DNA of 31,670 bases from CAUSKK01 sp963533935. GTDB lineage: Bacteria > Pseudomonadota > Gammaproteobacteria > Cardiobacteriales > Cardiobacteriaceae. Both the position numbers and the translations under genes were made by a program. The notes under the pieces are model-generated. The model was not told the DNA's origin and did not search any database. It saw only the letters and a list, made by a program, of their open reading frames with translations. The stretch's first letter is position 1. Each line of letters begins with the position of its first letter. The DNA is taken from the NCBI GenBank assembly GCA_963533935.1, contig CAUSQL010000016.1:1-31670 (forward strand), read 5' to 3'. Below are positions 8,201 through 13,587 of the stretch, in pieces.

Positions 8201-8328
8201 AATTCATTGGGCGCGAGTGGACGCGGGTTAGTGCCGTTAACGTGTCTGACGCCGGCGGTGGCATTGATGGCGGCAAGGGCAACGCCATCTCCAGAGAGCG
8301 GTTTATGAATAGCAATATTCCCCGCTAA
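5245..8328 (+). CDS. Large lipoprotein with spherulin-4-like (GH135/GH114-related) glycosidase domain
   Basis: A 1027-residue protein starting at ATG 5245 with AGGA upstream. The signal ends in lipobox Leu-Ala-Gly-Cys17, followed by GGGN. Residues 25 to about 365 are a Pro/Ser/Thr/Ala stalk with TPTATS repeats. Residues 370-630 resemble spherulation-specific family 4 proteins: GPIIINPRSGFG, a GYVRTIKGTRS strand, LDGVFLDEM (Asp471, Asp476, Glu477) and VVGNPGTNTRPEM. That family is an alpha/beta barrel related to glycosidases of galactosamine-containing polysaccharides. The Asp/Glu of FLDE is the likely catalytic region, by family analogy. Residues 635-720 form a second Ala/Pro-rich linker. Residues 725-1027 (starting NGKYFSEQEK, with FIGREWTRVSAVNVSD near the end) are a globular region that I do not recognise. 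Likely acts at the cell surface on an exopolysaccharide; the substrate is unknown. Confidence 0.85.
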   Translation: MKKKLILSAIGIALAGCGGGNADSQLGTFIPAPAPAPTDTSVPNPIPSSQPTLSPSSTPAVPTPPGGGGNNPTNPTIPTASPAPSASPTASASPTATSTPTATSTPTATSTPTPTPTATSTPTATSTPSLTITPTVAPSPTDTPSVTPTATPSPTVPAQPSATPSVSVQPSAVPSASPSASASPSASAAPSATTTPTAAPTTAPSASPTATANPTVAPTPTDTPRPSIIAPVVTDLPPVNPGPMATATPTNIGTGGGGNGGTNNQDPGTPPTVTPNPMASATVTAIPSASPSAAVSPSAAPSPSAQPSASSSPSTSPSASATPNASPSTTATASPAANPTASVSPSATTSPTADPSPTTSATLGINAAANNLSPFRWFNAQKRYWFFVSYWWATDPKWETLIKNIDVSGPIIINPRSGFGDKVEPDFVNLVRRIRGHNKPMVGYVRTIKGTRSKESILAEIDKYQKAYKLDGVFLDEMVNGWSPEEAKKMPFYKDLYREIKRRYGNGFLVVGNPGTNTRPEMLEAADMLMSFEKNVNEYMNDKNVPVTTDAYRRQSPIRFIHVAHNANERLADQMLAKASRENVSFIYVTDDTFSGVPGSESPSNNPYDQLPSRALQERTLRWIRGQQQAKSPIKPKPGRRLIGKFGAATAGNNGAAMVAGAQGRGDNRQAIIGPKAKRGNPMAAADGAAAPAANAKAAATPGNSPLANNPAAKANAAAAPAAKNVNGKYFSEQEKTTMLVQMGRSNSNAVVKAWHGEKGALSSFGKAGQVLGGVVVMGNKFTMNDAQLIASYDKAFTAGNPKARRNEVFKYINQWGVIAELHGNEAKDPKVQFRNMTTYILRKGSNTWEKVQVANNINGAEYLYGDMNTSLSSGNGWKEKGLSGAWFGKKPLLSSANGVITLGTVTHQHPYPLTRYTVGNHYNMEHIGKDNIDGVLVTTEVRLAPGTKGFARMALQLGADFKPSDRGNDYDKMAWYPGFGMSRFEFIGREWTRVSAVNVSDAGGGIDGGKGNAISRERFMNSNIPR
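5524..5625. repeat. 18-bp tandem repeat encoding TPTATS
   Basis: CCAACGGCAACTTCAACG occurs at 5524, 5542, 5560 and 5590, with a one-base variant at 5608 and a 12-bp CCAACG pair between. It encodes Pro-Thr-Ala-Thr-Ser-Thr in the stalk of the spherulin-4-like lipoprotein. The identical units imply recent expansion. Confidence 0.95.
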
Positions 8329-8367
8329 CGGTAAATCTGAGTGAGTCCTAGAGACTCATTGAGATAG

Positions 8368-8436
8368 ATACAACGGGGCGCTTCCCCTGTATGTAATTAA
8401 AGGCTAAATACATACAGGAGAAGCGCCCTATTGTAT
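8368..8436. repeat. Head-to-head pair of dispersed units (hairpin)
   Basis: The left arm 8368-8395 (ATACAACGGGGCGCTTCC then CCTGTATGTA) pairs with the right arm 8409-8436 (TACATACAGG then AGAAGCGCCCTATTGTAT), with a few mismatches and a 13-nt loop. It lies 40 bp after the stop of the spherulin-4-like gene and may act as its terminator, although no T-run follows. Confidence 0.85.
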
Positions 8437-8440
8437 TTAT

Positions 8441-8537
8441 TACATCAGGGCGCGTGAGCCAAAGGCGAACAACCGCCCCGTTGTATTTATATACATAAGG
8501 GGCGCGTGAGCCACAGGCGCACAACCGCCCCGCTGTA
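8441..8537. repeat. Tandem long-form modules
   Basis: Two direct copies lie 52 bp apart, at 8448-8488 and 8500-8537: GGGCGCGTGAGCC, three or four bases, GGCG-AC or GGCGCAC, AACCGCCCCG then TTGTA or CTGTA. The GCC...GGC part can form a small hairpin. This is the same module seen in the palindrome at 2711-2901 and inside dsbD. Confidence 0.8.
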
Positions 8538-8604
8538 GCCTCTTAAGCCGGTTGGTCTTAGGTGGCATGATTCAGCAGACCTTTAATAAATAGGATTCTT
8601 TGAA

Positions 8605-8683
8605 TTTACAAACGGACGGGCGCTTCGGTTGTATGTAATTAACGCTTAAATACATACAACCGAAGCGCCCGTCCGTCGGTAAA
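8605..8683. repeat. Head-to-head pair of dispersed units (strong hairpin)
   Basis: An ACGGACGGGCGCTTCGGTTGTATGTA arm pairs perfectly with TACATACAACCGAAGCGCCCGTCCGT, and outer TTTACaaACGG/CCGTcGGTAAA pairing extends the stem. It lies about 100 bp upstream of ispB, so it could shape the ispB leader. The rest of 8329-8783 has no ORF with a good start. Confidence 0.9.
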
Positions 8684-8783
8684 ACGCCCCCGTTGTGCGG
8701 GCGTATAATTTGCCATTTATTCATGCTCCATCTGCGGAACGGCGGCCCCGCCAGCCCCGGGAGTAGCACAACAGGACACCTTA

Positions 8784-9743
8784 ATGAATTTAGAAACCCT
8801 AATCAAAGCACCGCTACGGCAGGTGGAAAAGCTCATGCTGAAGGAGATGCACAGTGAAGTGCCCCTGGCCGAACTGGTCATGCGCTACACCATCGGCAGC
8901 GGCGGCAAGCGCTTTCGCCCCATGCTGACAATTCTCAGTGCCGGCCTCTGCGGTGCCATTAATCAGGCCACCATTCAGGCGGGCGCCTTCATTGAATTTA
9001 TTCACAGCGCCACCCTGCTGCACGACGACGTGGTTGATGAATCGCCGCTGCGGCGGGGCCGGCCGGCCGCCCACAAGGAATTTGGCAATGCGGCGGCGGT
9101 GCTGGTGGGCGATTTCCTTTACACCCGCGCCTTCCAGCTGATGGTGCGCACCAATAAGGCGGCGGTGATTGCGACCATGGCCGACGCGGTGAATTTAATT
9201 GCCTCGGGCGAGGTAATGCAGCTGAGCAATATGCACGACCCGGACGTGGACGAGGAGCGCTACTTTCGCGTTATCGAATTGAAAACCGCCGTGCTCTTTT
9301 CCGCCGCCTGCCAGGTGGCCGGGCAGCTGGCCGAGCAGCCGCCGGAAATTTGTGCCGCCCTCTATCAATACGGGCGCAAATTGGGCCTGGCCTTCCAAAT
9401 CATCGACGATATTTTGGACTACACCGGCGAAGAACAAAGCCTAGGCAAGGCCCTCGGCGACGATTTGGCGGAAGGTAAGCCGACGTTGGCCCTTATCCGG
9501 GCGCAAAGCCAATTGCCGGCGGATAAATGTCAGCGGCTGCGGGAAATCATTAGGGAGGGCCGGCGGGAGGCCTTCGGGGAAGTATTAGCCCTGCTGCGGG
9601 AAACCGACGCGCTGGATTACTGCCGCCGGCGGGCGCAGAGTTTAATTGACGAGGCCATCGGCCATTTGCAGTCATTCCCGAACAATATTTATCGGGAAGC
9701 GCTCACGGCCATTGCCCGCCAGGCCATCGCCCGCCAGGCATAA
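8784..9743 (+). CDS. ispB: All-trans polyprenyl (octaprenyl) diphosphate synthase
   Basis: A 319-residue long-chain prenyltransferase that extends farnesyl diphosphate with isopentenyl units to make the quinone side chain. Both Asp-rich motifs are intact: HDDVVDE (Asp81, Asp82, Asp85) and IIDDILDY (Asp208, Asp209, Asp212). The GGKRFRP motif near residue 37 and the KTA motif also fit IspB/HepB-type enzymes. ATG 8784 has AGGA a few bases upstream. The C-terminus ends in AIARQAIARQA, from a 15-bp direct duplication at 9709-9738 just before the stop. The chain length of the product (C40 or other) cannot be read from the sequence. A strong terminator begins at the stop codon. Quinone side-chain synthesis is normally essential. 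Confidence 0.95.
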   Translation: MNLETLIKAPLRQVEKLMLKEMHSEVPLAELVMRYTIGSGGKRFRPMLTILSAGLCGAINQATIQAGAFIEFIHSATLLHDDVVDESPLRRGRPAAHKEFGNAAAVLVGDFLYTRAFQLMVRTNKAAVIATMADAVNLIASGEVMQLSNMHDPDVDEERYFRVIELKTAVLFSAACQVAGQLAEQPPEICAALYQYGRKLGLAFQIIDDILDYTGEEQSLGKALGDDLAEGKPTLALIRAQSQLPADKCQRLREIIREGRREAFGEVLALLRETDALDYCRRRAQSLIDEAIGHLQSFPNNIYREALTAIARQAIARQA

Positions 9744-9766
9744 AAAAAAAGCCCTGACGGGCTTTT
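9743..9766 (+). terminator. Rho-independent terminator of ispB
   Basis: An A-run, GCCC, TGAC loop, GGGC, then TTTTATT begins at the last base of the ispB stop. The AAAA/TTTT flanks extend the stem to eight pairs. The A-run on the other side would allow it to end the minus-strand tRNA-Pro transcript as well, which finishes 12 bp away. Confidence 0.85.
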
Positions 9767-9777
9767 ATTGGAGAAAG

Positions 9778-9851
9778 TCGGAATGACAAGATTTGAACTT
9801 GCGACCCCTTGCACCCCATGCAAGTGCGCTACCAGGCTGCGCCACATTCCG
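9778..9851 (-). tRNA. tRNA-Pro (anticodon GGG)
   Basis: A complete 74-nt cloverleaf on the minus strand. The acceptor arm CGGAATG/CATTCCG is followed by discriminator A; the D-arm is GCGC/GCGC with AGCCTGGTA loop. The anticodon stem CTTGC/GCAAG carries loop ATGGGGT (GGG, bases 9815-9817), the variable loop is short, and the T-arm has TTCAAAT. The CCA end is not encoded (CTT follows the discriminator), so maturation needs the CCA-adding enzyme, whose gene lies at 17268. It sits antisense between ispB and pgeF. Confidence 0.96.
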
Positions 9852-9870
9852 AGACGGACAATTATAATGA

Positions 9871-9878
9871 AAAACTTT
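9871..9878. promoter_or_regulatory. Palindromic -10 element shared by tRNA-Pro and pgeF
   Basis: ATTATAAT reads TATAAT on both strands. On the minus strand it lies 19 bases before the tRNA 5' end. On the plus strand it lies 11 bases before the pgeF ATG at 9890. No strong -35 box is evident in either direction. Inferred from position and consensus only. Confidence 0.5.
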
Positions 9879-9889
9879 TGGGAGTGTTG

Positions 9890-10537
9890 ATGATTTTTGC
9901 CCAGTGGCCTGTGGCGGCGCGGTTTTTGGCCGGCACCACCACCGAAAAGGACTATCGCCAGGAGACCATGAAGAAAGCCCTGGCGGAGCTGTTGCCGGGG
10001 CGGCCCTGCTGGCTGAAGCAGGTGCACGGCGCCACGGTCTTCAATCCCAGCAGCTACGCGGGCCCGGCCAGCGCCGGCGACGGCTTTTACTCCGACGACC
10101 GCGCCTTCACCCCGGTGGTCATTACCGCCGACTGCCTGCCCATCGTCATCGCCGCGGCCAGTGGCCGGGGCTGGGCGGCCCTGCACGGCGGCTGGCGCGG
10201 CCTGGCCCAGGGCATCATTGCCGCAACGGTGGCGCAGTTACCCGCCGGAGAAGTGCTGCACGCCTGGATTGGCCCGCACATTCGCCAAGAAAACTACGAG
10301 GTGGACGCGGCCTTTTCCGATAATTTTCCGGACTATCCGGAGGCCTTCCGCCCCAACCGGTCCGGCCACCAGCTGGCCGATTTAAGTCTTATTGCCCGGC
10401 GCCAGCTGGAACGGGCCGGCGTAGCTTCGGTCAGCGATTGCGGCCTGGACAGCTTCAGCGATTTACGCTTTCACTCCTACCGCCGCAGCGCCGGCAACTG
10501 CGGCCACATGGCCACCTTCATTTTTCCCCTCAACTAA
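9890..10537 (+). CDS. pgeF: Peptidoglycan editing factor / multicopper-like purine nucleoside phosphorylase (YfiH, LACC1 family)
   Basis: A 215-residue DUF152 protein. The start is ATG 9890 (MIFAQWPVAARFLAG) behind GGGAG. An upstream in-frame ATG at 9809 lies within the tRNA-Pro gene and is rejected. The zinc-site signatures are present: KQVHGATV (His), TADCLPIVIA (Cys) and LHGGWRGLAQGI (His). Family members act on purine nucleosides; in E. coli the protein has also been linked to correcting mis-incorporated amino acids in peptidoglycan precursors. Cytoplasmic, no signal peptide. The serA start follows eight bases after the stop, so the two are probably co-transcribed. Confidence 0.92.
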   Translation: MIFAQWPVAARFLAGTTTEKDYRQETMKKALAELLPGRPCWLKQVHGATVFNPSSYAGPASAGDGFYSDDRAFTPVVITADCLPIVIAAASGRGWAALHGGWRGLAQGIIAATVAQLPAGEVLHAWIGPHIRQENYEVDAAFSDNFPDYPEAFRPNRSGHQLADLSLIARRQLERAGVASVSDCGLDSFSDLRFHSYRRSAGNCGHMATFIFPLN

Positions 10538-10545
10538 GGACTTTT

Positions 10546-11760
10546 ATGGGTATTTTTAACGCACGCATCAGCTTACTGGAAGGCATTCACCAGAATGCGC
10601 TCTTACTGCTCAAACAGGCCGGCTTCAGCCAGGTGGAGGGGCAGAAAACCGCCCTGGAGGGGGAAGAATTAATTCGCACCCTGCGGCACACCGACGTGGT
10701 GGGCATACGCTCGCGCACCAAATTGACCCGGGCGGTGCTGGAACAGGTGCCGCACCTGAAGGCCATCGGCTGCTTCTGCATTGGTACGAACCAGGTGGAT
10801 TTAACCGCCGCCGAGGAGCTGGGCATTCCCGTCTTTAACGCCCCCTACTCCAATACGCGCTCGGTGGCCGAACTGGTCATCAGTGAAATCATCGCCCTGT
10901 TCCGCGGCCTGGGCTGGCGCAACGAGGCGGTGCACCGGGGCCGCTGGCCCAAGGACGCGGCCAATTCCTTCGAGGCCCGCGGCAAGACCCTCGGTATCAT
11001 TGGCTACGGCAATATCGGTTCGCAGCTGTCGGTGCTGGCGGAGGCGCTGGGCATGCGGGTGATTTACTTTGACGTGCTGACCAAGCTGCCGCTGGGCAAT
11101 GCGGAACAGGTGGGCCAGCTGGACGAGCTGTTGAAGCGGGCCGATGTGGTAACTCTCCACGTGCCGGAGCTGCCGGAAACCAAGCACCTGATTACCGCCC
11201 GCGAGCTGTACCTGATGAGGGCCGGCGCCTATCTGATTAACGCGGCCCGCGGCCACTGTGTGAACATCGACGACCTGGCCGAGGCCATCAGCTCCGGCCA
11301 TCTGGGCGGCTGCGCCATCGACGTGTTCCCCACCGAGCCCAAGGCCAACGACGAGGCGCTGGACACGCCCCTGCGCGGCCTGAAGAACGTGATTCTGACG
11401 CCGCACATCGGCGGTTCCACCCAGGAGGCCCAGGCCAATATCGGCAGTGAAGTGGCGGATAAGTTCATTAAATACCTGACCCTGGGCGAAACGGTGGGGG
11501 CGGTAAACTTCCCGGAAGTGGCCATGGCGCGGCGGCCGAACACCCACCGGCTGCTGCACATTCACCAGAACCGGCCCGGGGTGCTGTCGGCCATCAACAG
11601 CCTGTTCGCGGAAAACAACATCAACATCACCGGCCAGAGCCTGCTGTCCCGCGGCAGCATTTCGCACCTGCTCATCGACATCGACCAGGGCGGCAAGGAG
11701 GTGGCGCTGGAGCAGCTGAAGAGCATTGACGCGACCATACGCGCGCGCATTCTCTATTGA
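10546..11760 (+). CDS. serA: D-3-phosphoglycerate dehydrogenase with ACT domain
   Basis: A 404-residue NAD-dependent enzyme for the first step of serine synthesis, close to the 410 of E. coli SerA. The start is ATG 10546 behind AAGGA; in-frame codons further upstream overlap pgeF and are rejected. The Rossmann motif GYGNIGSQ, the INAARGH segment with the substrate/NAD Arg, and the catalytic TPHIGGSTQEAQ His are visible. The last 75 residues form an ACT domain (HIHQNRPGVLSAINSLF), which in SerA binds serine for feedback inhibition, so this is the regulated short type. It follows pgeF by eight bases. Repeat units start ten bases after the stop. Confidence 0.96.
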   Translation: MGIFNARISLLEGIHQNALLLLKQAGFSQVEGQKTALEGEELIRTLRHTDVVGIRSRTKLTRAVLEQVPHLKAIGCFCIGTNQVDLTAAEELGIPVFNAPYSNTRSVAELVISEIIALFRGLGWRNEAVHRGRWPKDAANSFEARGKTLGIIGYGNIGSQLSVLAEALGMRVIYFDVLTKLPLGNAEQVGQLDELLKRADVVTLHVPELPETKHLITARELYLMRAGAYLINAARGHCVNIDDLAEAISSGHLGGCAIDVFPTEPKANDEALDTPLRGLKNVILTPHIGGSTQEAQANIGSEVADKFIKYLTLGETVGAVNFPEVAMARRPNTHRLLHIHQNRPGVLSAINSLFAENNINITGQSLLSRGSISHLLIDIDQGGKEVALEQLKSIDATIRARILY

Positions 11761-11770
11761 TAAACAAACT

Positions 11771-11865
11771 ACGGGCGGTTCTTAGTCCTTCGGACTCAGC
11801 GCTGCGCTTTGGTTGTATGTATTTGGGCCTTAATTACATACAACCAAAGCGCCCCTATGTTTGTA
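11771..11865. repeat. Dispersed unit pair, one arm in long form
   Basis: Read on the minus strand, the left part is TACATACAACCAAAGCGC, then AGCGCTGAGTCCGAAGGACT and AAGAACCGCCCG: a long-form unit with its own TCC/GGA hairpin. The right part (11835-11865) is the short form TACATACAACCAAAGCGCC then CCTATGTTTGTA. The TTGTATGTA ends pair across the centre. Lies directly after serA and may serve as its terminator. Confidence 0.85.
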
Positions 11866-11873
11866 TGAGGTAA

Positions 11874-11907
11874 TTTACAGACAGGAGGGCGCTTTAGCTG
11901 TCTGTAA
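11874..11907. repeat. Single dispersed unit
   Basis: TTTACAGACAGGAGGGCGCTT then TAGCTGTCTGTAA. It has the same ends and GGGCGCTT core as the other members, here with GACA/TGTC ends that pair within the unit. Confidence 0.8.
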
Positions 11908-12068
11908 TTTCCATTAATGAGGGCCCAACTGGCGGGGGCCCCAGGTGTCCCGAGGATTAGCACCCGTTCCATCAGACCCGCCGGTTCTTCCACGCCTTGA
12001 CCATGCCCTCTAAATCACGCCAGCGAAAATGCCGGCGACTTAACCCCAACGCTATTTCCCGGCCTAAA
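11908..12068. other. Spacer without recognised gene
   Basis: Unlike other spacers this stretch is fairly GC-rich (GGGCCC-type runs, CCATGCCCTC, CGCCAGCGAAAATGCCGGCG). It has no ORF with a start and ribosome-binding site. It could be the remnant of a lost gene, but nothing identifies one. A comparable stretch lies at 12101-12202. Confidence 0.4.
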
Positions 12069-12100
12069 TTACCTACAGGGGAAGCGCCCCGTTGTCTGTA
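12069..12100. repeat. Single dispersed unit
   Basis: TTACCTACAGGGGAAGCGCC then CCGTTGTCTGTA. A complete short-form unit standing alone in the serA to DMT-transporter spacer. Confidence 0.8.
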
Positions 12101-12202
12101 TAAACGTTTATCCCAACGGCCGCCGGCCAGTCATGTAGCATTACGGTCTTTACGGCGCGGCGGCTAAATTTAGGCCGCCAATCTCCATTAATTTGAAGAA
12201 TT

Positions 12203-12281
12203 TTACAAACAACAGGGCGCTTTACCTGTATGTATTTAGAGCGTTAATTACATACATCAAAAGCGCCCCTATGTACGTTAA
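12203..12281. repeat. Head-to-head pair of dispersed units
   Basis: TTACAAACAACAGGGCGCTT...CTGTATGTA on the left faces TACATACATCAAAAGCGCCC then CTATGTACGTTA on the right. Pairing is good at the TGTATGTA ends and the cores, weaker in the variable bases. It ends 12 bases before the ATG of the DMT transporter, so it would form a hairpin next to that ribosome-binding site (AAGGA). Confidence 0.85.
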
Positions 12282-12293
12282 TTAAGGATTTCC

Positions 12294-13157
12294 ATGCAAG
12301 ACACGACTAAAGGCATACTTTGGGCGCTGCTGGCAGTGCTGTGCTTCGGCACCATGAGCCTGCTGGTGCGCGCCATCAACGACATTTACCACTTTGCGGC
12401 GGCGGAACTGGTGTTCTGGCGCATGATGCCGGCGGTGCTGATTCTCTGGGCCACCGCCCGGCGCCGCGGCGACCGGCTGGCCACGCCCCGGTGGCGGCTG
12501 CACCTGGGCCGCAGCCTGGCCGGGGTCATTTCCATGATGCTTTACTTCTACGCCCTGGCCCTGCTGCCCCTGGCCACGGCGGCTACCATTTCCTACACCT
12601 CGTCCCTGTCGCTGGCGCTGCTGTCCTTCCTAATCCTGCGGGAACGCATACGGCCGCTCACCCTTTGCGCCCTCTTCCTGGGCCTGGCCGGCGTGGTGCT
12701 GCTGCTGCGGCCGGACTTCAGCAATCTGTCCAAGTGGGGAGTGGCAGCGGCCCTTTCCAGTTCGCTGCTGGCCGGCGGCGCCTATCTCCAGCTGCGGGAG
12801 CTGGGCAAATTGAACGAACCGGCCTGGCGCATCGTCTTCTATTTCACCCTGATTAGCACCATAACCAGCGGCCTGCTCACCAGTCTGCTGGGCTGGCAGG
12901 GGCCGCACTGGGGCGCCGTACCCTATCTGGCCGGCATTTGCCTGACGTCGCTGCTGGGCCAATTTGCCCTGACCAACGGCTACCGGCTCGGCGACAAGTT
13001 CACCGTGTCGGCCCTGTCCTATCTGACGGTGGCGTTCATCGCCCTCGGCGCCCGCTTCCACTTCGGCGAAGTGCTGGGCTGGGGCCAGCTGGCAGCCATG
13101 CTACTCATCATCGGCGCCGGCATCATCAGCGCCCTGCCACCGCGAGTTAAGGCTTAA
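12294..13157 (+). CDS. DMT-superfamily (EamA) transporter
   Basis: A 287-residue integral membrane protein with about ten hydrophobic segments arranged as two EamA repeats. Repeat 1 (residues 5-135) includes FGTMSLLVRAIN and a PLATAATISYTSSLSLALLSFLILRER segment. Repeat 2 (145-285) includes LLGQFALTNGYRLGDKFTVSALSYL. The FLILRER and YR-A-x-S-x-L segments are typical of this family, which exports or imports small metabolites across the inner membrane. The substrate is unknown. Starts at ATG 12294 with AAGGA upstream. The RseC-like gene follows two bases after the stop, so they are likely one transcript. Confidence 0.92.
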   Translation: MQDTTKGILWALLAVLCFGTMSLLVRAINDIYHFAAAELVFWRMMPAVLILWATARRRGDRLATPRWRLHLGRSLAGVISMMLYFYALALLPLATAATISYTSSLSLALLSFLILRERIRPLTLCALFLGLAGVVLLLRPDFSNLSKWGVAAALSSSLLAGGAYLQLRELGKLNEPAWRIVFYFTLISTITSGLLTSLLGWQGPHWGAVPYLAGICLTSLLGQFALTNGYRLGDKFTVSALSYLTVAFIALGARFHFGEVLGWGQLAAMLLIIGAGIISALPPRVKA

Positions 13158-13159
13158 AA

Positions 13160-13555
13160 ATGGAAGTGCCGGTACTGGTACGCCGACGCGAGGGGAGGCA
13201 ATTAACGTTGGAACTGCTGCCGGCCGGCGGCTGCGTGGGTTGCAGCTGCGGCGGCCGTGGGGAAGCGCCCTGGTTTCGCTATCTGGGCAGTCGGGAATTA
13301 AAGCTGGAGGCGGCCGGCGACTTTCAGCCCGGCCAGCGGCTGGCCCTGCGCCTTGCGGACGAGCATCTGCTGCTCGGCGCCCTGGCCTTCTACGGTCTAC
13401 CGCTGCTGGCCCTGCTGCTGGCCCTGGCCCTGGGCCGCACGGAGGGGCAACAGCTGCTGCTGGCGCCGCTGGCTCTAGTCCTGGCCGCCCTGCCAGCGCG
13501 CTTTTACGGCCAACGCTGGCTGCGGCGGCGCCTTTCCTTTGTCCATTTGCCGTAA
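13160..13555 (+). CDS. RseC/MucC-like inner-membrane protein
   Basis: A 131-residue protein. Its N-terminal soluble part contains the Cys cluster GGCVGCSCGG (residues 25-34), followed by a short beta-rich domain (FQPGQRLALRL). Two hydrophobic helices follow at about 72-92 and 98-112, then a basic tail. This matches the layout of RseC (SoxR-reducing system protein, sigma-E regulator neighbour), although it is shorter than the E. coli protein and lacks rseA/rseB neighbours here. In that family the cysteines are thought to bind a metal centre. Assignment is by architecture and Cys pattern; a different small Cys-rich membrane protein remains possible. Confidence 0.65.
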   Translation: MEVPVLVRRREGRQLTLELLPAGGCVGCSCGGRGEAPWFRYLGSRELKLEAAGDFQPGQRLALRLADEHLLLGALAFYGLPLLALLLALALGRTEGQQLLLAPLALVLAALPARFYGQRWLRRRLSFVHLP

Positions 13556-13587
13556 AATTTTTCTCCCAATAATCACAAGGGTTTGCC

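Noticed and set aside
9809..9889. Upstream start for pgeF at 9809
   Set aside because: It would place 27 extra codons inside the tRNA-Pro gene and before the TATAAT; ATG 9890 has a good ribosome-binding site and gives the family N-terminus.
13257..13274. GGGGAAGCGCCCTGG in the RseC-like gene as another repeat copy
   Set aside because: It has the core by chance but neither TACATACA-like nor TGTTTGTA-like ends within the usual distance.
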